In this document: one piece after another, positions 21,690-30,945 of the stretch
Numbering within the stretch: the first letter of the stretch is position 1
Layout: each line of letters starts with the position of its first letter
Origin: Sphingomonas sp. IC081
Lineage (GTDB): Bacteria > Pseudomonadota > Alphaproteobacteria > Sphingomonadales > Sphingomonadaceae
Assembly (NCBI RefSeq): GCF_006874585.1
Contig: NZ_CP029761.1
Location: 1,995,001 to 2,059,000 of the forward strand
DNA: 64,000 bases
Direction of reading: 5' to 3'
Made by a program: the position numbers and the translations under genes
The notes under the pieces: model-generated
Databases searched by the model: none
Seen by the model: the letters and a program-made list of their open reading frames with translations, nothing else
Told to the model about the DNA's origin: nothing

Positions 21690-22523
21690 ATGCCTTCCGA
21701 GAATTTTGCCGTGTCGACCGCGCACGACGTCGACCCCGCCGCCCCGATCCTGGTTTTCGATTCGGGCGTGGGCGGACTGTCCGTGCTGGAAGAAGTGCGA
21801 AAAGCGCTGCCCGATGCACCGATCATCTACGCCGCCGATACCGCCGGCCTGCCCTATGGCACCAAGACCGAGGCGCAGATCGCCGCCCGCGTCGCCGGGC
21901 TGCTCGGCCGGATGACCGAACGTTTTGCGCCGCGCCTTGTCTGCATCGCCTGCAACACCGCCTCGACCATCGCGCTGGGCATGGTGCGCGACGTGCTCGA
22001 GGTGCCGATCGTCGGCACCGTGCCCGCCATCAAGCCCGCGGCCGCGCTCACGCGCACCGGCACCATCGGGCTGCTCGGCACCCAGGCGACCATTCGCCAG
22101 GCCTATGTCGACCGGCTCGAACACGAATTTGCCGCCGACAAACGCCTGCTGCGCCATGGCGCGCCCGAACTGGTGGAAGCCGCCGAGGCCAAGCTGCGCG
22201 GCGAAGCCGTCGATCCCGCCGCGATCCACCGCGCCGCCGATGCCCTGCGCACGATGCCGGGGGGGACGGACATCGACACGGTGGTGCTCGCCTGCACGCA
22301 TTTTCCGCTGCTGGAAGAGGAACTGCGCGCAGCGTTCGGCCCCGACGTAACCTTCGTTCACGGCGCTGCCGGCATCGCCCGCCAGATCGCCCGGCTCACG
22401 CAGGGCCAGGAATATGCTCGCCAGGGCCCCGACCGCGCGCTATTCACCGGAACCAGGGATTTGTCCGCATCCTACGCCGAGACCCTGGCACGATACGGAC
22501 TCATAGGGGGCGGGCTGTTTTGA
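21690..22523 (+). CDS. murI: glutamate racemase
   Basis: A 277-residue enzyme that makes D-glutamate for peptidoglycan. The N-terminal FDSGVGGLSVL, the first catalytic Cys88 in CIACNTAST and the second Cys in LACTHFPLL are all present. The open frame extends upstream, but the ATG at 21690 fits the family and has an AGGGAAA site. Its stop overlaps the TTG start of the next gene. Confidence 0.94.
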   Translation: MPSENFAVSTAHDVDPAAPILVFDSGVGGLSVLEEVRKALPDAPIIYAADTAGLPYGTKTEAQIAARVAGLLGRMTERFAPRLVCIACNTASTIALGMVRDVLEVPIVGTVPAIKPAAALTRTGTIGLLGTQATIRQAYVDRLEHEFAADKRLLRHGAPELVEAAEAKLRGEAVDPAAIHRAADALRTMPGGTDIDTVVLACTHFPLLEEELRAAFGPDVTFVHGAAGIARQIARLTQGQEYARQGPDRALFTGTRDLSASYAETLARYGLIGGGLF

Positions 22524-23335
22524 CGCCGAGATTCAATGTCTTCATACTCGTCGTGCTGCTGCTCGCCGGGCTTCCGATCTACTGGTTCCAGTTCGATGCC
22601 AGCGCCCGGGATGCACAGCCCAAGCGCCTCGACATAGCGGTGTTGCGCGAGCTCGCTAATGCCGTTCCCGGCGCGCATCCCGTACAGATTCGCCATGAGA
22701 TCATCGGTTCGCGCATCGCCCTGTACAACCAGCTCGCCGCGGGCTCCGGCCTGCGCCCGATCCACACCGGCGTGCGCGCCTACCAACTGGTTGTTCCCGG
22801 CCAGCGCCCGATCCTGATCGATGCCGGCACCTCTGCCGAACTGGCCGAGGAAAACAAGGTCACCGATTTCGACGCCGCCGCGCAGCAGCGCGTGGACCAT
22901 GTGGCCAGGGAAGCCGGCCTGCGGCTCACCCTGCTCGACCGGCCCGTCCACCGCGGCAATCCCGCCGTTTCCTCACCCCACGCCGCCCCGCTGCCCGACC
23001 TTGGCGACGGCCGCCCCCGCGCCGTCGCGCCGGGTGTGGTTGTCATTCCCCAGGACGACCTGCCCAACCACCCCCGGATGGTCTTCGTGCAACTGGCGAA
23101 CGGCGCCGAGTTCCTGTTTGCCGGCGACGTCGCCCAGGTGCCGCTGAGCTGGGAAATGACGCGCCCGCCGGCGCGCACCTTTGCCGACCTCGGACACCCG
23201 GCGCTGCGGACCGAAATCGTCTCCTGGTTGATGACGATCAATGCGCTCAAGCGCGCGGCGCCCAAGATGGAGGTCGTTGCCGGCCACGATCCGGCGGCGC
23301 CCCGGGTCATTCCCTGGGGGTTCGTCCGTAGCTGA
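22520..23335 (+). CDS. degenerate metallo-beta-lactamase-fold protein
   Basis: A 271-residue protein whose most likely start is a TTG overlapping the murI stop as TTGA. It begins with a membrane helix or uncleaved signal ([18 protein letters not shown]). The order of elements is that of secreted MBL-fold hydrolases: [16 protein letters not shown], then VVVIPQ, AGDVAQ and a final AGHDP. The metal-binding HxHxDH motif expected after AAQQRVD is missing, and so is the GHTPG-type His, so it may lack metal and activity. Family placement is by overall layout and is my inference. Confidence 0.65.
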   Translation: MTPRFNVFILVVLLLAGLPIYWFQFDASARDAQPKRLDIAVLRELANAVPGAHPVQIRHEIIGSRIALYNQLAAGSGLRPIHTGVRAYQLVVPGQRPILIDAGTSAELAEENKVTDFDAAAQQRVDHVAREAGLRLTLLDRPVHRGNPAVSSPHAAPLPDLGDGRPRAVAPGVVVIPQDDLPNHPRMVFVQLANGAEFLFAGDVAQVPLSWEMTRPPARTFADLGHPALRTEIVSWLMTINALKRAAPKMEVVAGHDPAAPRVIPWGFVRS

Positions 23336-23508
23336 AAGCCCCTCGAATGCGAAAAATTCGCCTGTGCGACGATTTATTTCAAGCCAATCCCGAGGCGATA
23401 TCGATCACTGTATCCGGTACAAGCGACTGGTCATGCCGTCCGCGATACGGTATTGGCCCGCAGCAGAAAGTAGAAGCCGTTTTAAGGCCAGCGCAGGATA
23501 ACGCCCAG

Positions 23509-24723
23509 GTGAACTACGAGCATATTTTCGATCAGGCGATCGACCGCCTGCATTCCGAAGGCCGTTACCGGGTCTTCATCGACATCTTGCGCAACAAGGG
23601 CGCTTATCCCAACGCACGCTGCTTTGCCGGCCACAACGGGCCCAAGCCGATCACCGTGTGGTGCTCGAACGACTATCTTTCGATGGGCCAGCACCCCAAG
23701 GTGATCGAGGCCATGGAAGAGGCGCTGCATGACGTCGGCGCCGGTTCCGGCGGCACCCGCAACATCGGCGGCAACACGCACTATCACATCGAGCTTGAGC
23801 GCGAACTGGCCGACCTTCACGGCAAGGAAGGCGCACTGCTGTTCACGTCGGGCTATGTCTCGAACGACGCCACGCTGTCGACACTCGCCAAGCTCCTGCC
23901 GGGCTGCGTGATCTTCTCGGACGAGCTCAACCACGCCTCGATGATCGCCGGCATCCGCAATTCGGGCTGCGACAAGAAGGTCTGGCGCCACAACGACCTC
24001 GAACACCTCGAGGAACTGCTGGCCGCCACCGATCCGAACCTGCCCAAGCTGATCGCCTTCGAATCGGTCTATTCGATGGACGGCGATATCGCCCCGATCC
24101 ACGCGGTCTGCGACCTGGCAGAAAAGTACAACGCCCTCACCTACATCGACGAAGTCCACGCGGTCGGCATGTACGGCCCGCGCGGCGGCGGCATTACCGA
24201 CCGCGACGAAGCCGCGCACCGCATCGACATCATCGAGGGCACGCTGGGCAAGGCGTTCGGCGTCATGGGCGGCTATATCGCCGCCGACCAGCGCGTGATC
24301 GACTGCATCCGCAGCTATGCGCCGGGCTTCATCTTCACCACCTCGCTCTCGCCCGTGCTGGTCGCAGGCGTGCTGGCCTCGGTGAAACACCTCAAGAGCT
24401 CCAGCGCGGAGCGTGAGGCGCAGCAGAACTCTGCCGCGACGCTCAAGCAGATGTTCCGCGATGCGGGCCTGCCGGTGATGAATTCCACCACGCACATCGT
24501 GCCACTGATGGTCGGAGATCCGGTCAAGGCCAAGAAGATCAGCGACATCCTGCTCGCCGAATACGGTGCCTATGTGCAGCCGATCAATTTCCCCACCGTG
24601 CCGCGCGGCACCGAACGGCTGCGCTTCACGCCCGGGCCGACGCATACCGAAGCGATGATGCGCGATCTGACCGACGCTCTGGTCGAGATCTGGGAACGGC
24701 TGGAGATGCGTCTCGCGGCCTGA
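23509..24723 (+). CDS. hemA: 5-aminolevulinate synthase
   Basis: A 404-residue PLP enzyme that joins glycine and succinyl-CoA, the first step of haem synthesis by the C4 route of alphaproteobacteria. The PLP lysine is Lys248 in [25 protein letters not shown] and [15 protein letters not shown] are also diagnostic. The GTG at 23509 gives the usual N-terminus ([20 protein letters not shown]) and has an AGGA site. The longer open frame from 23347 has no likeness to the family. The 170-base gap before it probably holds its promoter. Confidence 0.96.
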   Translation: MNYEHIFDQAIDRLHSEGRYRVFIDILRNKGAYPNARCFAGHNGPKPITVWCSNDYLSMGQHPKVIEAMEEALHDVGAGSGGTRNIGGNTHYHIELERELADLHGKEGALLFTSGYVSNDATLSTLAKLLPGCVIFSDELNHASMIAGIRNSGCDKKVWRHNDLEHLEELLAATDPNLPKLIAFESVYSMDGDIAPIHAVCDLAEKYNALTYIDEVHAVGMYGPRGGGITDRDEAAHRIDIIEGTLGKAFGVMGGYIAADQRVIDCIRSYAPGFIFTTSLSPVLVAGVLASVKHLKSSSAEREAQQNSAATLKQMFRDAGLPVMNSTTHIVPLMVGDPVKAKKISDILLAEYGAYVQPINFPTVPRGTERLRFTPGPTHTEAMMRDLTDALVEIWERLEMRLAA

Positions 24724-24756
24724 CGCTATCGCAGTTGCAACATATTCTTTTTCGAG

Positions 24757-24791
24757 AAGGGCTCCACCGCAAGGCCGGAGCCCTTTTCATT
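24757..24791 (+). terminator. intrinsic terminator of hemA
   Basis: AAGGGCTCC (24757-24765) pairs with GGAGCCCTT (24777-24785) across an 11-base loop and is followed by TTCATTT. It lies 34 bases after the hemA stop. Confidence 0.85.
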
Positions 24792-24882
24792 TGGCCAAGG
24801 CACCCCACGTTGCCTGCCATCGCAGGCGCCGTTCGGCGCGCACTCTCCCCCCAATTGCGACGACATGACCGGAAGGACCCGC

Positions 24883-25986
24883 ATGGCCAAGCTTTTCGAA
24901 CCGATCTCCCTCGGCAAGCTCCCTCTCGCAAACCGCATCGTCATCGCGCCGATGTGCCAATATTCCGCCGAGGACGGCAAGATGACCGACTGGCACGTCC
25001 AGCATCTGGGCAACCTGTCGCAGTCGGGCGCCGCCATCCTCACCATCGAGGCGACTGCCGTCAGCCCCGAAGGTCGCATCTCCTACGCCGACGTCGGCCT
25101 TTGGGATGACGAGACCGAGGAGGCCATGGGCAAAGTGCTCGAATCCGTGCGCCGCTGGTCGGATATGCCCATCGCCATCCAGCTTGCCCATGCCGGCCGC
25201 AAGGCCAGCACCGCCAAGCCCTGGGACGGCGGCGCCCAGATCGCCCCTGAGGACGCGAACGGCTGGCAGACGGTCTCCGCATCGGACATTCCCTTCCTTG
25301 CGCACGAGAACGCGCCCGAGGCGCTCGACAAGGCAGGGCTCGCCCGCATTCGCGACGCATTCGCCGATGCCGCCCGCCGCGCCGACCGCCTGGGCATCGA
25401 TGCGATCCAGATTCACGGCGCCCACGGCTACCTGCTGCACCAGTTCCTCTCGCCGCTTTCGAACACGCGTACCGACGAATACGGCGGCACCCTCGAAAAC
25501 CGCATGCGCTTCCCGCTGGAAGTCTATGACGCCGTGCGCGCCGCTTTCCCGGCGGACAAGCCGGTTACCATGCGCGTCTCGGGCACCGACTGGACGCCTG
25601 GCGGCTGGGACATCGAACAGACCATCGCTTTCGCCAAGGCGCTTGAAACGCGCGGCTGCGACGGTTTCCACGTTTCCAGCGGCGGCCTTCATGCCGAGCA
25701 GAAGATCCCGGTCGGCCCGAACTACCAGGTGCCTCTGGCCCGCAAGGTGAAGGAAGCGGTGGAGACCATGCCGGTGATCGCCGTGGGCCTCATCACCGAG
25801 CCAGAACAGGCCGAAGCCATCGTCGCCACCGGCGATGCCGACATGATCGCGATCGCCCGCACCGTGCTCTACGATCCGCGCTGGCCCTGGCATGCCGCCG
25901 CCGCCCTCGGTGCGCAGATAAAGGCATCGCCGCAGTTCCTGCGCTGCCAACCGCGTGCCCTGAAGGATCTTTTCACCGCCGGCTGA
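24883..25986 (+). CDS. Old Yellow Enzyme family NADH:flavin oxidoreductase (YqjM class)
   Basis: A 367-residue FMN-dependent ene-reductase. PMCQYSAEDG carries the Cys (residue 25) that marks the YqjM/thermophilic-like class. IHGAHGYLLHQFLSP holds the His pair that binds the substrate, and RTDEYGGTLENR is a family signature. The ATG at 24883 follows GGAAGGA; the open frame begins six codons earlier. It reduces activated C=C bonds; the natural substrate is unknown. It is flanked by terminators on both sides, so it is a single-gene unit. Confidence 0.92.
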   Translation: MAKLFEPISLGKLPLANRIVIAPMCQYSAEDGKMTDWHVQHLGNLSQSGAAILTIEATAVSPEGRISYADVGLWDDETEEAMGKVLESVRRWSDMPIAIQLAHAGRKASTAKPWDGGAQIAPEDANGWQTVSASDIPFLAHENAPEALDKAGLARIRDAFADAARRADRLGIDAIQIHGAHGYLLHQFLSPLSNTRTDEYGGTLENRMRFPLEVYDAVRAAFPADKPVTMRVSGTDWTPGGWDIEQTIAFAKALETRGCDGFHVSSGGLHAEQKIPVGPNYQVPLARKVKEAVETMPVIAVGLITEPEQAEAIVATGDADMIAIARTVLYDPRWPWHAAAALGAQIKASPQFLRCQPRALKDLFTAG

Positions 25987-26000
25987 CCACCAACAACAAA

Positions 26001-26041
26001 AAAAGAGCCCCCCGGTCATCGCTGACCGGGGGGCTCTTTTT
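26001..26041. terminator. bidirectional intrinsic terminator
   Basis: A perfect 18-bp stem (AAAAGAGCCCCCCGGTCA 26001-26018 with TGACCGGGGGGCTCTTTT 26023-26040) has a 4-base loop and T-runs on both strands. It lies between the convergent Old Yellow Enzyme and odc genes. Confidence 0.93.
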
Positions 26042-26061
26042 GTGTTTCTATCGGCGAACGA

Positions 26062-27273
26062 TCAGCGCAGCGAGACGACGTTGTCCGAAACGCGCGGATC
26101 CTTGCGCTCGCCCGTGTAGAGGCTCGCCATCGGTTCGTCCGACACGGTCACCACATCGCCGGTTCCGAAGCCGTTGAACGCCGTGCGCATCGCCGCGCCA
26201 TAGGCGCCCAGCATGCCCACCTCGATCCAGTCGCCGGCCTTGATGTCGGCGGGGAGCAGGAACGGGCCTTCCATGAAGTCGGCATCGTCGCAGGTCGGAC
26301 CGTAGAACGAGAACTCCTGAAGGTCCTCGGAACGCTGACCGTCACGCGCGATGCACTTCACCGGGAAGCGCCATGCCACGTGTGCCGCATCGTAGAGCGC
26401 GCCATAGGCGCCCTCGTTGATGTAAAGCTCGTCACCGCGACGCTTCTCGACCTTGACGATCATCGAGCTGTATTCGGCGGAGAGCGCACGGCCCGGCTCG
26501 CACCACAGTTCGGCGTTGTACGCGATCGGCATCGCTTCGAAGTGGCGGTGGATGACCTGGAAGAAGTCTTCCAACGGCGGCGGTTCCATGCCCGGATAGA
26601 CCGAGGGGAAGCCACCACCGACGTCGATCATGTCGATGACCACGCCCGCATCGGCAATCGCCGCACGCGCACGCTCCAGCGCCTGCACATAGGCAAACGG
26701 CGTCATCGCCTGCGAACCGACGTGGAAGCACACGCCCAGCCAGTCGGCAACCTGACGGGTCGCCTGCAGCAGCGGGCCGGCGTCGGCCAGATCGATACCG
26801 AACTTCGAGGCGAGGCTCAGTTCCGAATATTCGGAGCTGACACGCAGACGCACGCAGAGACGCAGGTCGGTCGCTTCATTGCCTTCGGCGTCGGTGGTCG
26901 CTTCGAGGATCTTCTCGACTTCCTCGATGGTATCGAGGCTGAAAGTGCGAACGCCATGCTCGAAATAGGCTTCGCGGATCGCGCTTGCGGTCTTGACCGG
27001 GTGCATGAAGCACAGGGTCGCATCCGGCAGGGTCTGGCGGACCATGCGGACTTCACCGATCGAGGCAACGTCGAAATGCGTGATCCCATTGTCCCACAGG
27101 ATCTGGATGAGATCCGGCGAGGGATTCGCCTTCACCGCGTAGAGCGACTTACCCGGAAACTTCGTGGCGAAGAAACGGGCAGCGCGCGCAGCCGCGTGCG
27201 GGCGATTGAGAATAACGGGTTCGTCAGGCGCGAGAGTGTGCGCTACGACCGATGCATCAAGATGTTCGAGCAA
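26062..27273 (-). CDS. ornithine/lysine decarboxylase (fold III, PLP)
   Basis: A 403-residue alanine-racemase-fold decarboxylase. The PLP lysine is Lys48 in YAVKANP, the phosphate-binding glycines are in DVGGGFPSVYPG, and the active-site Cys is Cys328 in GPTCDDADF. It makes putrescine from ornithine, and perhaps cadaverine from lysine; sequence alone does not decide. The best start is a TTG at 27273, which fits the family length. No in-frame ATG lies nearby. It is downstream of the carboxyspermidine genes but separated by about 380 bases, so it probably has its own promoter and leader. Confidence 0.92.
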   Translation of the reverse strand: MLEHLDASVVAHTLAPDEPVILNRPHAAARAARFFATKFPGKSLYAVKANPSPDLIQILWDNGITHFDVASIGEVRMVRQTLPDATLCFMHPVKTASAIREAYFEHGVRTFSLDTIEEVEKILEATTDAEGNEATDLRLCVRLRVSSEYSELSLASKFGIDLADAGPLLQATRQVADWLGVCFHVGSQAMTPFAYVQALERARAAIADAGVVIDMIDVGGGFPSVYPGMEPPPLEDFFQVIHRHFEAMPIAYNAELWCEPGRALSAEYSSMIVKVEKRRGDELYINEGAYGALYDAAHVAWRFPVKCIARDGQRSEDLQEFSFYGPTCDDADFMEGPFLLPADIKAGDWIEVGMLGAYGAAMRTAFNGFGTGDVVTVSDEPMASLYTGERKDPRVSDNVVSLR

Positions 27274-27430
27274 CTCAAGGGACCCCCAAACGGATTGTTA
27301 GCGACAAAGCTGCCTTGCGGTTTGGAAGTCCCCATGGGGCAGCGAGGGGCCGGATATAGGGCGGGGCCGATGAATCGCAAGTGAAAAAATCCGGCCTTCA
27401 TGAAAACGTCACAGAAGTTTCACGAAGGTC
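27274..27430 (-). promoter_or_regulatory. structured 5' leader of the odc gene
   Basis: On the minus strand, CCTTCGTGAAA (27428-27418) pairs with TTTCATGAAGG (27405-27395), including a G-U pair. The stem is followed by CCGGATTTTTT (27394-27384), a terminator-like signal 110 bases before the start. Nearer the gene, GCTGCC (27343-27338) pairs with GGCAGC (27314-27309) and competes with an inner CCCCATGGGG hairpin. Alphaproteobacterial ornithine decarboxylase genes are known to have a conserved leader (the speF motif); whether this is one needs a covariance-model search. The rest of the gap to 27656 shows no gene. Confidence 0.45.
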
Positions 27431-27656
27431 CGCGAAGCGCGCCCTTGGTCCGAATTTAGCCTTTTAAAAACAGATGGTTAACTACGCCCGCCACCCTCCG
27501 GAAAAACACCCCGAGAGATGCGGAAAAGCATCGCGATACACGGTTAAAACGCAGGCTCGCCCCAGGGGTTCACGCGACTCGTCGCAGCAGGGACCGGCCG
27601 GGGCAACGGCAGGACGGACCGAGCCGCCCTGCCCTGCTTCATCGGCTGGAGGGTCC

Positions 27657-28835
27657 TCAGCTCAAGCGGGCGCGGAAGTCCTCGTAATCGAAGCGGCGGA
27701 TGCAATCGAGTGCATCGGTTTCCGAATCCCATAGCCAGATCGATGGCAGCGGCACGCCGTTGAAGGTCGTGGTCTTGACCATCGAATAATGGGCCTGGTC
27801 GAGAAACGCGAAGCGCATGCCCGGTTCGGGCCGCTCGGGCAGCACGTAATCGCCGATCACGTCCCCCGCGAGGCACGACGGCCCGCCCAGGCGCACCGGC
27901 TGGCCATCGCCCTCCTCACGCTCGCCCAGCATCGCCGGACGATAGGGGGCCTCGATCACGTCGGGCATGTGGCACGTGGCGGAAATGTCGACCACGGCAA
28001 CCGGCATGCCGTTGTGGGTGATGTCGAGCACGCTGCCGACCAGAATGCCTGCGTCGAGCGCCACGGCCTCACCCGGCTCCAGATAGACTTCGGCCCCGGT
28101 GTCTTCCTGAAGGTCGATCAGGAATTCCACCAGTTCGTCGCGCTGGTAATCGGCGCGGGTGATGTGGTGGCCGCCGCCGAGGTTGATCCACTTGAACTGG
28201 CCGAAATAGGGTTCGAGGTAGTCGAACGCCTTGTCCCAGGTGCGGCGCAGCGGCTCGAAGTCCTGCTCGCACAGGGTGTGCATGTGGATCCCGTCGATCA
28301 TCTCGACATGCTCTTCGGTGAGCTGGTCGATCGGGAAACCAAGGCGCGAATGCGGCGCGCAAGGGTCGTACTTGGGCACTTCGCCCTCGGGGTGCATCGG
28401 ATTGACGCGCAAACCGATGTCGAAGTCCTCGCCGCGGGCGCGGGCGGCCTCGATCTGCGACCAGAAGCGCTCGATCTGCATCGGCGAGTTGAAGATCACA
28501 TGGTCCGACAGACGCAGGATCTCGTCGAGGTCCTCGGCCTTGTAGGCGGCGCAGTAAGTCGCGATCTCGCCGTCGTAGAACTCGCTGGCAAGGCGCGCTT
28601 CCCACAGCCCCGAAGTGCAGACACCGTCGAGATACTCGCCGACGATCGGCGCGGTGGACCACATCGAGAAGGCCTTGAGCGCGGAGAGCACCTTGGCGCC
28701 CGACCGTTCGCCGATGTCGGCCAGCACGCGCAGGTTGTCGCGCAGCTTGGCGGCATCGACCACGAAACTGGGGCTGTCGACACGCGACAGGTCGAAGTGA
28801 ACGAAGGCTCCCGGATCGCCGGCGCGGGTTTCCAT
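27657..28835 (-). CDS. nspC: carboxynorspermidine/carboxyspermidine decarboxylase
   Basis: A 392-residue fold III PLP decarboxylase that turns carboxyspermidine into spermidine (or carboxynorspermidine into norspermidine). The PLP lysine is Lys54 in LSALKAFSMW. HMHTLCEQDF, NLGGGHHITR and the catalytic region GPSCLAGDVIGDY are typical of NspC. I chose the ATG at 28835 with an AAGGA site; a GTG lies one codon before it. The dehydrogenase that makes its substrate is encoded upstream in the same run, which supports the call strongly. Confidence 0.93.
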   Translation of the reverse strand: METRAGDPGAFVHFDLSRVDSPSFVVDAAKLRDNLRVLADIGERSGAKVLSALKAFSMWSTAPIVGEYLDGVCTSGLWEARLASEFYDGEIATYCAAYKAEDLDEILRLSDHVIFNSPMQIERFWSQIEAARARGEDFDIGLRVNPMHPEGEVPKYDPCAPHSRLGFPIDQLTEEHVEMIDGIHMHTLCEQDFEPLRRTWDKAFDYLEPYFGQFKWINLGGGHHITRADYQRDELVEFLIDLQEDTGAEVYLEPGEAVALDAGILVGSVLDITHNGMPVAVVDISATCHMPDVIEAPYRPAMLGEREEGDGQPVRLGGPSCLAGDVIGDYVLPERPEPGMRFAFLDQAHYSMVKTTTFNGVPLPSIWLWDSETDALDCIRRFDYEDFRARLS

Positions 28836-28866
28836 CACTGAAGTCCTTTGCGAAAAGGGGACGGCC

Positions 28867-29217
28867 TCAGCCGAACGGCCCCTTGAAGATAAACCATGCC
28901 CCGGCGCCGACCAGCGAAAAACCGATGACTTCGTTGAGCCCCGGCTTCTGGCCGAACAGCGCCCATGCCACCAGCACGAATGCCGTAAGCGAAAACGCCT
29001 CCTGAAGCACTTTCAGCTGCCCCAGCGAGTAGACCTGACTGCCGATCCGGTTGGCCGGAACGGCTAGGCAATATTCGAAAAAGGCGATGCCCCAGCTCAT
29101 CAGAACCGCCACCCACAGCGCCTTGCCCGGCATCTTGAGGTGCAGATACCACGCCGTGTTCATGAACAGGTTGGAGCCCGCCAGAAGAGCAACCGGCGCC
29201 ACGAAATTCCAGTTCAT
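28867..29217 (-). CDS. DUF486 family membrane protein
   Basis: A 116-residue protein with four hydrophobic helices, of the small DMT-like DUF486 family (typical text: NTAWYLHLK, MSWGIAFFEYCLAVPANRIG, QLKVLQEAFSL). The open frame is longer, but the ATG at 29217 gives the family N-terminus. It lies between a lipoprotein gene and nspC with gaps of 10 and 31 bases, so it is probably in the polyamine operon. A role in polyamine transport is possible but unproven. Confidence 0.8.
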   Translation of the reverse strand: MNWNFVAPVALLAGSNLFMNTAWYLHLKMPGKALWVAVLMSWGIAFFEYCLAVPANRIGSQVYSLGQLKVLQEAFSLTAFVLVAWALFGQKPGLNEVIGFSLVGAGAWFIFKGPFG

Positions 29218-29227
29218 CGGCGAATTC

Positions 29228-29650
29228 TCAGTCGACGCAGATCGCGGCGGGCGCCTTGCCGCCCACGACTTCGGCATAACAGCCGTAGAGCTTGTCGTCG
29301 GCCTGACACTGTCCGGTAATGGGCCCGGCCGCCGGCTTGTCGGGCGAGACGGCGCCCGCACTGGCCACGCACTTGCCTTCGCACTGCGACGTGTCGGTGC
29401 AGGTTTTCCCGGCATCGGCGAAGCGGTGGACGCACTGCTCCATGCCGATCCGGCCGCGCCGCTGCACGGTGCCACCGGATTGTTCGCAGGCCGCACGGTC
29501 AGCCGCGCCCATTTCCCGCGCAAAGCCGCCGGGCCGCGAAGTTTCGCCTGCCGGGGTGGCAGGCGGCTTGACGGGCGGCTGTGGACCGTCCTGCGGCGCG
29601 CAGGCGGCAAGCGCCAATGCGCCCGCAAGAACGGTCCACAGCCCGCGCAT
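29228..29650 (-). CDS. Cys-rich lipoprotein, unknown
   Basis: A 140-residue lipoprotein. The signal sequence MRGLWTVLAGALALAAC ends in a lipobox. A Pro-rich linker follows, then a domain with eight Cys, enough for four disulfides (CEQSGG, EQCVHRF, TCTDTSQCEGKC, GQCQ, YGCYAE, ICVD). The ATG overlaps the stop of the upstream dehydrogenase gene as TGATG. I recognise no named family. Placement between two polyamine enzymes suggests co-expression only. Confidence 0.78.
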   Translation of the reverse strand: MRGLWTVLAGALALAACAPQDGPQPPVKPPATPAGETSRPGGFAREMGAADRAACEQSGGTVQRRGRIGMEQCVHRFADAGKTCTDTSQCEGKCVASAGAVSPDKPAAGPITGQCQADDKLYGCYAEVVGGKAPAAICVD

Positions 29651-30861
29651 CAGAACGTGACGGGTCCGTCGAGTTCCTCGACCGTCCACGGCAGGCCGTG
29701 CTTGTTCAGCATGTCCATGTAGGGATCGGGATCGAACTGCTCCATGTTGAACACGCCCTCACCCGACCATGCGCCGGTCAGCACCATGGCCGCGCCGATC
29801 ATTGCCGGAACGCCGGTGGTGTAGCTGACGGCCTGGTTGCCGGTCTCGGCATAGGCGTCCTCGTGGTCGCAAATGTTCTTGATGTAGAACGTCTTCTCGC
29901 CCGAACCGTCGAGCGCTTCGCCGGTCGCGATGTCGCCGATGTTGGTCTTGCCCTTGGTGGTCGAGCCAAGCGAGCTGGGCTCGGGCAGCACGGCCTTGAG
30001 GAACTGGAGCGGAATGATTTCCACGCCGTTGTAGACCACCGGATCGATGCGGGTCATGCCCACGTTCTGCAGCACGGTGAGGTGCTTGATGTACTCGTCG
30101 CCGAAGGTCATCCAGAAGCGGCCGCGTTCCATCTCTGGGATGAACTTGGCGAGGCTTTCCAGTTCCTCGTGGTACATCATGTACATGTTCTTGGGGCCGA
30201 CGGCCTCGAAGTCGAACTCGACCTTCTTGCCCATGGCCGGGGTCTCGACGAATTCGCCGTTCTCCCAGTGGCGGGCCGGCGCGGTCACTTCGCGGATGTT
30301 GATTTCCGGGTTGAAGTTCGTCGCGAAGGCCTGGCCGTGGTCACCGCCGTTGCAGTCGAGGATGTCGAGCGTGCGGATGGTCTTGAGCTTGTGCTTCTTC
30401 AGCCACATCGCGAAGACCGAGGTCACGCCCGGATCGAAGCCCGAACCCAGCAGCGCCATCAGGCCCGCCTGCTTGAAGCGCTCCTGATAGGCCCACTGCC
30501 AGTGGTATTCGAACTTGGCCACGTCCTTGGGCTCGTAGTTCGCGGTGTCCATGTAGTGGGTGCCGGTGGCCAGGCACGCGTCCATGATCGCGAGGTCCTG
30601 ATAGGGCAGCGCCAGATTGACGACCAGCTTCGGGCCGATCGAGCGGATCAGCGCCGAGGTCGCCTCAACGTCGTCGGCGTCGATCGCATACGTGCTGATC
30701 GTGACGCCGGTGCGCTGCTTCACCGATTCGGCGATCGCTTCGCATTTGGAAACCGTGCGGCTGGCGAGATGAATGTCGGAAAAGATATCCGGATTCATCG
30801 CCATCTTGTGGACCGCGACCGAACCGACGCCACCTGCGCCGATCACCAGAACCTTGCTCAC
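29650..30861 (-). CDS. carboxyspermidine (carboxynorspermidine) dehydrogenase
   Basis: A 403-residue saccharopine-dehydrogenase-like enzyme. The N-terminal NAD(P) motif is VIGAGGVGSVAVHKMA, followed by MDTANYEPKDVAKFEY and LLGSGFDPGVTSVFA. In this family it condenses aspartate beta-semialdehyde with putrescine (or diaminopropane) to the carboxy-polyamine, which NspC then decarboxylates. The GTG at 30861 has an AAGGAG site. It is the first gene of a run with a lipoprotein, a DUF486 protein and nspC. Its partner gene makes a true saccharopine dehydrogenase unlikely. Confidence 0.9.
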   Translation of the reverse strand: MSKVLVIGAGGVGSVAVHKMAMNPDIFSDIHLASRTVSKCEAIAESVKQRTGVTISTYAIDADDVEATSALIRSIGPKLVVNLALPYQDLAIMDACLATGTHYMDTANYEPKDVAKFEYHWQWAYQERFKQAGLMALLGSGFDPGVTSVFAMWLKKHKLKTIRTLDILDCNGGDHGQAFATNFNPEINIREVTAPARHWENGEFVETPAMGKKVEFDFEAVGPKNMYMMYHEELESLAKFIPEMERGRFWMTFGDEYIKHLTVLQNVGMTRIDPVVYNGVEIIPLQFLKAVLPEPSSLGSTTKGKTNIGDIATGEALDGSGEKTFYIKNICDHEDAYAETGNQAVSYTTGVPAMIGAAMVLTGAWSGEGVFNMEQFDPDPYMDMLNKHGLPWTVEELDGPVTF

Positions 30862-30945
30862 CAATCTATCTCCTTGAACGCGCAAGCCGCGAAAGGGCCG
30901 CATATAGTGCCCCTGTGTGACAACTCAACTCTTGGAGTCGTTTGT

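Noticed and set aside
27395..27428. A TCAC-type direct repeat (CGTCACA, TTTCACG) resembling a Pho box near odc
   Set aside because: It is the loop and arm of the leader hairpin, has only two weak units, and faces away from odc.
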